From assembly GCA_000799755.1 (NCBI GenBank), contig JUHI01000019.1, positions 62,001-126,000 on the forward strand: DNA of 64,000 bases, given 5' to 3'. The stretch is from Martinezella tropici (GTDB lineage: Bacteria > Pseudomonadota > Alphaproteobacteria > Rhizobiales > Rhizobiaceae). A program made the translations under genes and the position numbers. Under the pieces are notes generated by a model. The model saw only the letters and a program-made list of their open reading frames with translations. It searched no databases and had not been told where the DNA came from. Position 1 is the stretch's first letter. The number at the start of each line of letters is the position of its first letter. Positions 55,810 through 64,000 of the stretch are shown here, in pieces.

Positions 55810-55854
55810 CTGGCACTGTCGCAGTTTACCGCGACCGTACGCCAGTGAGAAACC

Positions 55855-57069
55855 ATGCCCGTCAACCTGAACACACCGTACCTTCCGCCATCGATACGCG
55901 GCACTGTTTCTGTCAGCTCTTATGGAACACCAAGATTCTGGGCGACCGTCTGGAGCGACGTGCTGAAGACAAGCCTGGAGCCGTCGACGCGCCGCAAGCA
56001 CTTGGCGGCACTTGACCGCCTTTACGATGCCGTCCAACGCCAACATGGCAAAGATTGTCTCGACCAGCTCATCGCAGATGCCGATGCTGATGCCATCGAG
56101 GATTGCCTGATCGGTTTCTTGGCCCAGCTCCGAAACGAAGCCGCTGTTGGCCAAATCGATAAGTCTTCAACATGGACATCTGCCGTGGGCTTCGTGACGG
56201 ACATGCTGCGGTATGCCGGAAACGCCTCGGGTGTTCGGGCGTCGGAAATGGAGGCCAAGCTTCTTCGGCTCGACACCCTCTATCGTCAGCTCGTTCCGAA
56301 CCCTGAAACTCCTGCGCCGCCGGTCCGAGCGCTGCCGCCATTCGTAATCGAAGACCTCTATGAAATATTCCGGCCGGACTCGCCTCGCAATCCGTTCAAG
56401 ACGGAAACGCTGCGATGGCGCAATCTCCTGATCTTCATGTTGTTGCTTCGCCTGGGATTACGTCGCGGTGAAGCAGCCTTGTTGTACGCGGCGTCCTTTA
56501 AAGAGGACTTCGATCCCGAGCTGGGAAAGACCGTTCATTGGTTGGACGTCGAGGAAACGAATGACGGCGATCCCCGCTACGAGCAGCCAAGCCTCAAAAC
56601 GGAGATGTCGCGGCGGCAGCTTCCGTTGTCGTCCGAGTTGGTGGAGCTGGCGCAACATTACACTGCAAACTTCCGTGGCCGCGCGAACTATCCGCACCTA
56701 TTGATGTCCCAGAAAGCGAAACCGCTGGCGTTGCGCTCATTCGGAAAGATGTTCGATGTAGCGACTGACGCTCTCTCGGAGGAAGCTAAGCAGTCTCTGA
56801 GGAAACAAGGCCTTACAAACGTATCTTGCCACGATCTGCGGCATACCTCGGCAGTTATCCGCATGCGGCGCTACCAGGATGCGGGATTGGACGTGGACAA
56901 GGCACAGGAGAAGCTGCGCGTCTTCTTTGGATGGTCGAAATCGTCGGACATGCCCCGCCTCTATGCGAAGGCCTATTTTGAGACCAGCCTTGCTGAGGTC
57001 TGGGACGAGAAGTTCGACACGTTTGTCGATGCACTGCGACGTACGATCCCGGAGAATGATCATAAATGA
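55855..57069 (+). CDS. Tyrosine recombinase/integrase, first of trio (IntA-like)
   Basis: A 404-residue integrase. An N-terminal SAM-like core-binding domain (~30-130) precedes the catalytic domain with the full residue set: arginine in LGLRRGEAALL (~203), H326-x-x-R329 in CHDLRHT, W360 in FFGWS and a probable nucleophile Y370 in RLYAKAYF. It should be active in strand exchange. The ATG of the next gene overlaps its stop (ATGA). Confidence 0.92.
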   Translation: MPVNLNTPYLPPSIRGTVSVSSYGTPRFWATVWSDVLKTSLEPSTRRKHLAALDRLYDAVQRQHGKDCLDQLIADADADAIEDCLIGFLAQLRNEAAVGQIDKSSTWTSAVGFVTDMLRYAGNASGVRASEMEAKLLRLDTLYRQLVPNPETPAPPVRALPPFVIEDLYEIFRPDSPRNPFKTETLRWRNLLIFMLLLRLGLRRGEAALLYAASFKEDFDPELGKTVHWLDVEETNDGDPRYEQPSLKTEMSRRQLPLSSELVELAQHYTANFRGRANYPHLLMSQKAKPLALRSFGKMFDVATDALSEEAKQSLRKQGLTNVSCHDLRHTSAVIRMRRYQDAGLDVDKAQEKLRVFFGWSKSSDMPRLYAKAYFETSLAEVWDEKFDTFVDALRRTIPENDHK

Positions 57070-58604
57070 CCGAAGCCGTATTCCAGCTAGAGCCTATAGT
57101 TCTGGAGGAGATCACCCGTCTCTCAATTGGTTTGCCACCCCTTCCGCCGACCATTCGGTACTTCGATGATTTTGAAAATGAGCTTCGATCTATTAGAAAT
57201 CTCGCTGATAGCGCTCTCGTCGCCGTCAGATTGGACGGAACTTCGACCAAGATCGACTTTACGCACTATCGTCCAGGAGAATTGATCCTAAAGCACGTCT
57301 TTGTCGACTTTTTGAGCCGCCTTGACCCGCACTCGGTCGCTCTCCGATACGGCAGTCTCCAACGATATGTGCTCCGCCGTGGGATCACATCCCTACTCCA
57401 CCTGATCGCTGCCACACCTTTCGACGCGCGGTCGCATTGGAACACCTCTGTTCTATCGGACGTGAGCGCTGTTGAAACATGGGCATTGCGAGCCCTACTT
57501 CACTCTCTTTGTCGCCTGAATATCGGCCACTGGTCTCCTCCTGCCACCTCGATCATTCGCGGCCTGAAAAGCCCGAAGGTCGACAGGTACCGCGTCGTCC
57601 GCGCAGGTGACTGCTTCCTGCCGCTCGATCAGCAGGCCATGATCATCAACCACATCGACAGCATGTGCGGGAAGTTGGCCGCTGACCCTGCAGCTCTCGA
57701 ACATGACGAGCTGCGCGACGTCTGCATGCTCGTCATGTCGTTCCAGTACGCGTTCCGACCGGGTCAGATCGCCCGTATCGAACTTGCCGACGTCAGGCTC
57801 TTCTCGACGGGTGCTGTCCACGTCGCCGTGTCGTTGATCAAGCAGCAGGACAACAGCAAGCGCATCCGCATCACCCGGAAGGTAAAGCGCGAATGGGGCC
57901 CGCTGTTCAACGAACTGGTAAAACGGCGGGAGGCGGGAACGCTCCAACCGGAGGAGGGGGTGCCCCCTCGCCTGCTCTTTGGCTTAACCCCAAGTGGCGT
58001 CAGCCGCGCCATCATGGAACTGACCGAGGAATTGACCGGCGACGCTTGGTCACCGACGGACCTACGCCATACGGCTGCCCAACGTCTCGCTGACGGCGGT
58101 ATCTCCCATGCCGGTCTCACAGAGTTCATGGGCCAGACAAGCGACCGGATCGCCAACGTCTACTTCGATACGTCGCCTGCCCAGGCGCAACGGATCAACG
58201 AGGCGCTGGCAATCTCGCCGATCTATTCGAACCTGGCAAAGATCGCGAAAACCAAGACCATCGACAAGGTGATGCTGCTGGGTCTCCCGTCCGACCAGCA
58301 GATCGGAGCTGTACCGCATGGCGTTCCCATCGCTGGGATCGGCGGTTGCGGTCTTGGCCAAAGCCTCTGCACGAAGAACCCGGTTCTGGCCTGTTATACC
58401 TGCTCTCAGTTTATGCCGCTTGGCGAACCTGAAATCCATGAAGAGGTCCTCGAAAGCTTTCGTCCGGTCGTCGTCGAGTTTGCGTCTGCATCGCGTAACA
58501 ATCAGCAGTCTCCTGCCTATGGCCAGCTCAAAGGCACCCTCGACGCTGTGCGTCGCGTGGTAGAGGAGCTGAGAGCAAATCAGACAGGAGAGGATCGCGA
58601 ATGA
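57066..58604 (+). CDS. Tyrosine-recombinase-fold protein, second of trio (Tfp-like)
   Basis: A 512-residue protein with the recombinase fold: arginine R231 in FRPGQIARIEL, R334 and H335 in TDLRHTAA, and Y366 in NVYFDTS. The HxxR histidine position is T331, so the active site is incomplete or altered. An added C-terminal part has a cysteine cluster (GGCGLGQSLCTKNPVLACYTC) suggestive of metal binding. By position it matches the accessory recombinase-fold gene of intA-tfp-intB cassettes. It overlaps both neighbours (ATGA). Confidence 0.85.
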   Translation: MTEAVFQLEPIVLEEITRLSIGLPPLPPTIRYFDDFENELRSIRNLADSALVAVRLDGTSTKIDFTHYRPGELILKHVFVDFLSRLDPHSVALRYGSLQRYVLRRGITSLLHLIAATPFDARSHWNTSVLSDVSAVETWALRALLHSLCRLNIGHWSPPATSIIRGLKSPKVDRYRVVRAGDCFLPLDQQAMIINHIDSMCGKLAADPAALEHDELRDVCMLVMSFQYAFRPGQIARIELADVRLFSTGAVHVAVSLIKQQDNSKRIRITRKVKREWGPLFNELVKRREAGTLQPEEGVPPRLLFGLTPSGVSRAIMELTEELTGDAWSPTDLRHTAAQRLADGGISHAGLTEFMGQTSDRIANVYFDTSPAQAQRINEALAISPIYSNLAKIAKTKTIDKVMLLGLPSDQQIGAVPHGVPIAGIGGCGLGQSLCTKNPVLACYTCSQFMPLGEPEIHEEVLESFRPVVVEFASASRNNQQSPAYGQLKGTLDAVRRVVEELRANQTGEDRE

Positions 58605-60961
58605 ACCCCTTCTACGTCGAGTATATCGCGACGGCCAAGTCGTTGGCCGCCGAACGCGGGTTGGTCTGGGACCTTGTTTGCGACGATCAGGGAAAGGTCA
58701 GCAAAGATACCAGATGGAACTTGACCGAGCTTGTTGGCATGCTGCCACCTCCGACCCTCTGGCTGGGGCAGATTGGAGTCGACCCCGCCGCGTTCCAAAA
58801 GTTGAACGAAATTAGGGAACGAATGGGGCAGTCGCTTCTAGTCGCACGTCCGATGACCCAGCACTGGCGCGACCTTTACCTCGCGATCTTCGTTCATCAG
58901 CTCGTTGTGCGTAAGACCAAACCATTAAGTGCTATGCAGGTCGCCCAAGGCATCAGACGGCTCGCGCCTGCTGCCGAGGATACTCCTCCTTGGGCCATCA
59001 CGCCGGATCAGGTTCAGCAAGCCTATAATGCGGTCCTCCAGTCGGCTGAGTCCGGCAAGCTGGCGCTGGACTTCGCTACAACAATACGGACTATCGTTGA
59101 CGGTCAGAAGCTCGCGGATACTCCGGCGCTCGTGCGGTTTTGTCATCCCTACGCAACCAATGAATCTCTCTCCGCCCAGCAACAAGCGGAGACCCTTCGC
59201 AAGAAGCAGAATGCTCATGGTGGAAAGGACGGCCTTCGCCGATCTCTCGCTGAGAGAAAATCGGCCGCAAAGCTTCCCGACGAGCGAGCGTTCTGGGAGT
59301 TAGTTCGCATCGTGTTCACAGAGACGCCCCGCACCTTCTCGGATGCCATCCGGTTCGCGGCATTCAGGGTTCAGATCATAATGGGCTTCCGGATCGGTGA
59401 AACCGCCCGTCTGCCTTTAGACTGGCGAAGGTGGCGCGAATACATGGATGCCGACGGTCGTCCGGCTGGGGAGAGAGGCGGGCTCTCACGCTCCTTGATG
59501 ATCAGGCACTTTGCCGAAAAACAGGAAGATGACGAGCGAGAGGACGGGCTGTCATTTTACGAGAATACCCAGCACGTCCCGCCGATGTTCGAAGAGATTC
59601 TCGTTGAAACCCTTGATCACGTCGAGAAGATCACCGCACCTCTACGGAAACGATTGAAACTGCAAACCGAGACCGGGCGTATCTTTCCGGAGTTTGACGA
59701 GGATGCACTCGTCCCTGCGTCAGAGATGTACGTTCGGATGACGGGCAACGCCGTCTTCACGGATGTCGATCTCCCGCCGGAGTTGTTACAAGCCTACCGC
59801 AGGAGTTACGACCCATCGATCCTCGTCGAAATCCGACGCATACAAGCCGAACGAAAGCAGCGCGGTCTCTCGGCCTTCTGGACAAACCCTGCGCAGAGGC
59901 AAATTCCTGTACGGACTGCATCCGGCATGCCGCTGGATAGGCGGATCGACTGGCAATCGGCATACATCCGGGTCGGCGATGTAGAGTGCCACATCCGCGA
60001 TAACCGCGCCACTAAACTCTCTGACATTAATCCGACGACGACGACCGATGGCACTATGCTGTATCCCCATGAGCTAATGTTCGTCCTGCCGGTTAGAAAC
60101 TTGATCGAGGGGCGCAATGACGGTGTTCTGGACACAACCCTGTATTCTGCTGTCGGACGCCTGGATGTCGAAGACCTGAAGAATATTCTTGGAGGCTACA
60201 GCGGCACCACGTGCATCTTCGCTAGGTACGGTCAGACTGAGGAAGATCGCTCATTCAAGATGAAGACGCATGCCGTTCGCCATCTCCAGAACACCGAGTT
60301 GTTCCGACTTGGTGTCGCCGACACGATCATCACCAAGAAGTTCAACCGACGCAGCGTCCAGCAGAGCCACGTCTACGACCATCGTAGCCTTGCCGAGGAC
60401 CTTGCCGATATCGATCTTCCGCCGGAAGCTGAAGAGCGGCTCGGTGACAAGGCGCTGCAGGTCTTCAAGCTGATCTCAGCGAACAAGGCCCGAGGCCCTG
60501 TCGTCGACGAGTTCCGCCGCGTCCAGCGGGAATACGGTGACGAGGCGGCCTTCGACTATCTGAATGCAGAGGCAGACGGACTCCATGTAACGCCATACGG
60601 GCTGTGCATGAACAGCTTCACCAGCGACCCCTGTCCCAAGCATCTCGAATGCTTCAACGGGTGCCTCCACCTGGCGAGAACGAACGTCGTCAGCGAGCAG
60701 GAAAACCTCGAACGCATGCGGGACAGGTTCGCCAAGGTGATCATCACCTTAGAGGCGTTGCCCGAGGACCGGCGCAATATCGGATGGGCGAACCAGCTCA
60801 CCCACGCACGCATTCGCTACGAAAACATCGTGAGGGCGCTCGGCACGGAACCGGGAATGCAGGTCTTCCCTGATGGAACCGACCTGTCCGTGACGGCCGA
60901 GCAGAAGGCTGGCACAACCATTATCGACACGATGAAGCGCCTGAGGGACCTCGATGATTGA
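58601..60961 (+). CDS. Large tyrosine recombinase, third of trio (IntB-like)
   Basis: A 786-residue protein, far larger than a usual integrase. Catalytic-type residues are R264 (GFRIGETARL), H557-x-x-R560-H561 (THAVRHLQ), H590 and a probable nucleophile Y592 (SHVYDHRS), separated by a ~290-residue insertion between the first arginine and the HxxR motif. The C-terminal region has a possible zinc-binding cluster (DPCPKHLECFNGCLHLAR). It overlaps the next gene by eight bases. Confidence 0.87.
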   Translation: MNPFYVEYIATAKSLAAERGLVWDLVCDDQGKVSKDTRWNLTELVGMLPPPTLWLGQIGVDPAAFQKLNEIRERMGQSLLVARPMTQHWRDLYLAIFVHQLVVRKTKPLSAMQVAQGIRRLAPAAEDTPPWAITPDQVQQAYNAVLQSAESGKLALDFATTIRTIVDGQKLADTPALVRFCHPYATNESLSAQQQAETLRKKQNAHGGKDGLRRSLAERKSAAKLPDERAFWELVRIVFTETPRTFSDAIRFAAFRVQIIMGFRIGETARLPLDWRRWREYMDADGRPAGERGGLSRSLMIRHFAEKQEDDEREDGLSFYENTQHVPPMFEEILVETLDHVEKITAPLRKRLKLQTETGRIFPEFDEDALVPASEMYVRMTGNAVFTDVDLPPELLQAYRRSYDPSILVEIRRIQAERKQRGLSAFWTNPAQRQIPVRTASGMPLDRRIDWQSAYIRVGDVECHIRDNRATKLSDINPTTTTDGTMLYPHELMFVLPVRNLIEGRNDGVLDTTLYSAVGRLDVEDLKNILGGYSGTTCIFARYGQTEEDRSFKMKTHAVRHLQNTELFRLGVADTIITKKFNRRSVQQSHVYDHRSLAEDLADIDLPPEAEERLGDKALQVFKLISANKARGPVVDEFRRVQREYGDEAAFDYLNAEADGLHVTPYGLCMNSFTSDPCPKHLECFNGCLHLARTNVVSEQENLERMRDRFAKVIITLEALPEDRRNIGWANQLTHARIRYENIVRALGTEPGMQVFPDGTDLSVTAEQKAGTTIIDTMKRLRDLDD

Positions 60962-61409
60962 TAAGAGCCAAGTCCTGGAGGAACTGCTGGAGGCGATGAT
61001 CGCCGAGGACGAAGACATTACCGTCCGCGCCGTCTGCAGGCGGAGCGATGGCGTCTTCAAGCATGCCACCGACATCACCCGCAACGACACTCGCCACGGG
61101 ATGGTCAAAGCCGCGATCAACAAGCAGGAAACAATCCGGACAGCGGTCAATCGATCCAGTAAAAAGTCCCGCGCTGAACTGGAGAAGCTGGTGGCGATGA
61201 AGAACGCGGAGATCGCGCAGTTGCAGGCCGACAAGGAGCTGTTGATCGCTTCTCACCGTGCCATGATCCTGGCGGTCACCGAAATGGGTGGCTTCGCGAC
61301 ATGGAAGCGCTTCTTCGAACGATATCAGGCCACCGTTGATCGGCTGGAGGAGATGCGTAGCCTTCCCGAGGTCAACGTCATCACCCTCTCGTCCCGGAGG
61401 GACACCTGA
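60954..61409 (+). CDS. Small coiled-coil protein after recombinase trio (Srap/TnpC-like position)
   Basis: A 151-residue protein with an N-terminal helical domain and a central coiled coil (SRAELEKLVAMKNAEIAQLQ). It resembles in size and placement the auxiliary proteins encoded after recombinase trios (TnpC of Tn554-type elements or Srap). It probably helps the recombinases bind or choose DNA ends (inference). It overlaps the IntB-like gene by eight bases and the next gene by one. Confidence 0.75.
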   Translation: MIDKSQVLEELLEAMIAEDEDITVRAVCRRSDGVFKHATDITRNDTRHGMVKAAINKQETIRTAVNRSSKKSRAELEKLVAMKNAEIAQLQADKELLIASHRAMILAVTEMGGFATWKRFFERYQATVDRLEEMRSLPEVNVITLSSRRDT

Positions 61410-61819
61410 TGGCGCGAGGAACGGGAAAGAGTGGCGTCGAGGTCGCGCAGGAGCATGTCGATGCTCTCCAAGAATACCTTGAGAACCTCGGTGACCAGCC
61501 GCTTCCTCGGTACGGCGGCATCGAGCTGAACAAGAGTGCCATTGCCAAGGCCTGCGGCTTCGACCGTCAGGTGTTCCGCACCAATCCCCGCTGCGCCGAA
61601 ATCCTGGGCAATGCCGACGACCGTGATCGCAAGGCCAACCTGACGCGCCTGGAACAGGCGGAGGCGGACCGGGAACAGAAGGCCAAGGTCGATGGCAACC
61701 AGATGGCCTTGGAGGAAGAGAACCTTCGGCTGAAGGCGGAGAACGCTTCGCTGCGCCGAGACCTGGACCGCATGAAGCGGTTGAGCGCGGTGATCGCCGA
61801 GACTGGGAGACTTCCATGA
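61409..61819 (+). CDS. Small HTH/coiled-coil protein of the integrative element
   Basis: A 136-residue protein. The middle (IELNKSAIAKACGFDRQVFR) looks like a helix-turn-helix, and the C-terminal half (ALEEENLRLKAENASLRRDL) is a leucine-rich coiled coil. GGAGG precedes the ATG. The one-base TGATG overlap puts it in the recombinase operon. It could be a DNA-binding accessory or regulator; no family name can be given. Confidence 0.75.
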   Translation: MARGTGKSGVEVAQEHVDALQEYLENLGDQPLPRYGGIELNKSAIAKACGFDRQVFRTNPRCAEILGNADDRDRKANLTRLEQAEADREQKAKVDGNQMALEEENLRLKAENASLRRDLDRMKRLSAVIAETGRLP

Positions 61820-61958
61820 TTGGGTGTTTGAAGTCTGGTCCTCGGAGCCGCGCCGTCGTGGCCCCGACAGGCCATGGGGGCTGGATCGCAGTGAATGAGG
61901 CACAGGGACCCGCGACGGCACGTCGTGGGTGGCCGCAGTGAACGGAGAGCCAGAGCCC

Positions 61959-64000
61959 ATGGCAGGGGCCAATCAACGACGGGGTGGCGCAGAGGGGCAG
62001 ACGTTCCTGGTCCTTGGTGAGCGTTCTGAGCAGTCTTCCTGGGAGCTTTCCATCACGTCGGTCCATGCCAGCCGGTTCGGCGACCATGTCATCATCGGTC
62101 GCGACGAGACCGAGCAGCTCCGCCGTGCCCTCGTTCTTTCCAAAAGGTCGCCGCGTGATCCGGCCATCGGCGAGACGTGGCGCGTCACAGGCTCGATCCA
62201 ACTCCATCCCGAGTATGGTCCGCAGCTCCATGCCGAGGTGGCCATGCCCCTCGTGACCAAGGGAAGAGCGATCATCCGCCACCTTGCCACCGACAAGCGC
62301 TTCGTCGGTATCGGCTGGGCGACGGCGGAGAGGGTCTGGGAGCGCTTCGGCGAGACTATCTACGACATTATCCGGGATCGCGACCTGAAGGCGCTAGCGG
62401 ATGTCGTAGGGGCAGATCGGGCCATCGCCATCGTTGACGGCTTCGGCATGCTTGCCGAGGAAGTCGAAATCTTCCGCTGGCTGGATCGGTACGGCGTCTC
62501 GCCGCGTGTGGCGGGTGCTGCCGCCCGCGTCTGGGGTCTTGGTGCCATCGACCGCATCAAGGCCGATCCGTTCACGATGACATTGTTGGAGCCGTGGAAG
62601 GAAGTCGACGCGAGAGCGTTGCGGCTGGGCGTCGCGCTTGACGATCCGAGGCGATTGACGGCCGCCGTCGAGGAGGCATTGGCCATCCGCTTCCGGGCAG
62701 GGAACATGGCCTCCCCTTCCCCGGTCCTGAAACCTCTGGTGAAACGCCTGCTCGCACCTTGGTCGGGCGATCCGGCGACTGCCATCGACCTGGCCTTGGC
62801 AAACGGTCGCGTGGTGTCGCCATCACCCGATCTTCTTCAGTCGCGAGCCTGCCAGTTCATGGAAGAGGAGGTCGCCCAACAGATCGACGAGCGCATCGGC
62901 CGTGAGGTTCCAGGATTCGACGGCAAACTTGTTGTCGACGCCATGGCCAAGGTCGAAGCCGAACTCGGCTATGCTCTCACCGATGCGCAGCGCGAGGCGG
63001 TCTTCATGGCCACGACCTGCGGCGTCTGCGTGATAAGCGGCGGGGCTGGCACTGGCAAGACGACCGTTGTCCGGGCGATCCTTGCTGCATTGGAGGCCAT
63101 CCGCGACCATCTGCCAGCATCGCAGCGTCTCGGCGTCGAACATCTGCAGGTGGCTCTGGCTGGTCGTGCTGTCAGGCGTATCAGCGAGGCGACGGGCCGT
63201 CCGGCAAGCACGCTCGCGCGGCTGGTTCACGACATCGAGGATGCAGGTCGTCGTATTGATGCGGGAACCGTCATCTTCGATGAGTCCTCGATGCTCGACA
63301 CCCCGTCGATCTACCGAGTGCTCGCGCAGTTGCCCGTCGAGGTCAACCTGATCTTCATCGGCGATCCCGGCCAGCTTCCGCCCATCGGTCCCGGCCTACC
63401 CTTCCACACCATGGTGAAGGCGGCGAGCATTCCATCGGTCACACTCGACGTCGTTCACAGGCAGGATGACGCTACCGGCATTCCTGCCGTCGCATCCGCC
63501 GTGCGCAGCGGAAAGGCAGTCGACCTCCGGCGCTTCGATCCGAACGTCGCCCTGACACCTGGTGTCTATCTCTTCCCGGCGTCGAAAGATGACGTGGCCG
63601 GAAAAACCATAGTGGCCTTCCGCGCCATGTGCGGACGGGTCCCGGCCTATGGGAAGACGTCCACCCTGCACGAGATGGACGTCCAGATACTCACGCAGGT
63701 GAAGAACGGCCCCGCCGGTTCGAAAGAGCTGAATCGAGCCATCGAGGTCGAATACATGAGCAAGCAGCCCAACGTGGAGGACTGGGGCTTGAGCGTCGGC
63801 TCGAAGATCATGTGGTTGAAGAATGACTACTCGAAGGCCCCTCAGCTCGACACCGAAGGCAAACCCGTTGTCGACAAGGTCACGGGTGATCCGATCTGCG
63901 TAGGCTTCATGAACGGCTCACTTGGCGTCGTCACGAAGCCCCATCCCAAAGGTGCCTGTGTGCGGTTTGACGACGGTGCTGAAGACGTGATCACCACGGC
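61959..64000 (+). CDS. RecD-like SF1B DNA helicase (3' end outside window)
   Basis: 680 codons are visible and the gene continues past the right edge. The N-terminal ~330 residues resemble the helical region of RecD2-type helicases. The helicase core then has Walker A GGAGTGKTT near residue 365, Walker B VIFDESSML near 438 and motif III GDPGQLPPIGPG near 470. I start at ATG 61959 with GGAGAG ten bases upstream; GTG 61938 is an alternative. It follows the recombinase operon by 139 bases with no gene between, and is probably element cargo involved in DNA processing or defence. Confidence 0.85.
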   Translation, partial: MAGANQRRGGAEGQTFLVLGERSEQSSWELSITSVHASRFGDHVIIGRDETEQLRRALVLSKRSPRDPAIGETWRVTGSIQLHPEYGPQLHAEVAMPLVTKGRAIIRHLATDKRFVGIGWATAERVWERFGETIYDIIRDRDLKALADVVGADRAIAIVDGFGMLAEEVEIFRWLDRYGVSPRVAGAAARVWGLGAIDRIKADPFTMTLLEPWKEVDARALRLGVALDDPRRLTAAVEEALAIRFRAGNMASPSPVLKPLVKRLLAPWSGDPATAIDLALANGRVVSPSPDLLQSRACQFMEEEVAQQIDERIGREVPGFDGKLVVDAMAKVEAELGYALTDAQREAVFMATTCGVCVISGGAGTGKTTVVRAILAALEAIRDHLPASQRLGVEHLQVALAGRAVRRISEATGRPASTLARLVHDIEDAGRRIDAGTVIFDESSMLDTPSIYRVLAQLPVEVNLIFIGDPGQLPPIGPGLPFHTMVKAASIPSVTLDVVHRQDDATGIPAVASAVRSGKAVDLRRFDPNVALTPGVYLFPASKDDVAGKTIVAFRAMCGRVPAYGKTSTLHEMDVQILTQVKNGPAGSKELNRAIEVEYMSKQPNVEDWGLSVGSKIMWLKNDYSKAPQLDTEGKPVVDKVTGDPICVGFMNGSLGVVTKPHPKGACVRFDDGAEDVITT

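Larger units (their letters stand above)
55599..64000 (+). mobile_element. Integrative element with recombinase trio (left end to beyond window)
   Basis: From just after the PhoB-like gene to the window edge lie three tyrosine-recombinase-fold genes, two small coiled-coil proteins and a RecD-like helicase, all on one strand; the recombinase genes and the two small genes overlap one another. The set resembles the intA-tfp-intB-srap module of strand-biased circularizing integrative elements. The left boundary is probably in the repeat-rich gap 55599-55854; the right end is outside the window. Confidence 0.7.

Overview
The window looks like a replicon of a Rhizobiaceae bacterium (Rhizobium/Agrobacterium group). 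This rests on the GC-rich coding, the imp-type order of the type VI secretion genes with the extra TssC paralogue ImpD, ribose-type sugar ABC transporters next to dihydroxyacetone-kinase genes, and an AvhB/VirB-like type IV secretion locus. I cannot tell from the sequence whether it is chromosome, chromid or plasmid. No rRNA, tRNA or CRISPR array was seen.

Region 1 (1-23.5 kb) is a type VI secretion system (T6SS) in two divergent units. The minus-strand unit runs tssA, tssB, tssC, impD (TssC-like), tagJ, tssE, tssF, tssG, an FHA protein, tssK, tssL (with an OmpA-like tail) and tssM, which leaves the window at the left edge. The plus-strand unit starts with tssH (ClpV) and hcp. It continues with an unassigned gene, vgrG, a DUF2169 adaptor, a DUF4150 (PAAR-like) effector with a C-terminal toxin domain, and an AT-rich probable immunity gene. 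The first gene products build the sheath, baseplate, membrane complex and recycling ATPase; the last four form an effector delivery cassette.

Region 2 (23.7-33 kb, minus strand) is a carbohydrate operon. A ribose-family ABC transporter (ATPase, permease, binding protein) is followed by a short-chain dehydrogenase, a DhaK/DhaL pair, a fusion of a SorC-type regulator with a second DhaK, and a second DhaL. The likely logic is uptake of a small polyol, oxidation to a ketose, then phosphorylation, with the fusion protein possibly sensing the substrate.

Region 3 (33-43.9 kb) holds a flavin reductase-like protein, an M50-like membrane protease with a helical C-terminus, and a FadR-type regulator beside a mannonate dehydratase / KdgD / lactonase operon for sugar acids. 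The same 13-bp element lies upstream of both the regulator and the operon. Two cyclic-di-GMP enzymes flank a DMT-family transporter.

Region 4 (44.4-53.5 kb) is a VirB-type IV secretion locus: a small winged-helix regulator, a secreted protein, virB1-virB6 with an EexN-like lipoprotein, virB7, virB8, virB9 and the first ~238 codons of virB10. VirB10 is joined in frame to the C-terminal third of a thiamine-diphosphate enzyme. virB11 and virD4 are absent from the window, so the locus is broken at this junction. The fused reading frame is followed by an SDR gene and a PhoB-like regulator with a degenerate receiver domain.

Region 5 (from ~55.6 kb to the right edge) is an integrative element: three overlapping tyrosine-recombinase-fold genes of 404, 512 and 786 codons, two small coiled-coil proteins and a RecD-like helicase cut by the window end. 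The gene order resembles the intA-tfp-intB-srap cassette of strand-biased circularizing integrative elements. Short repeats lie just upstream of the first recombinase.
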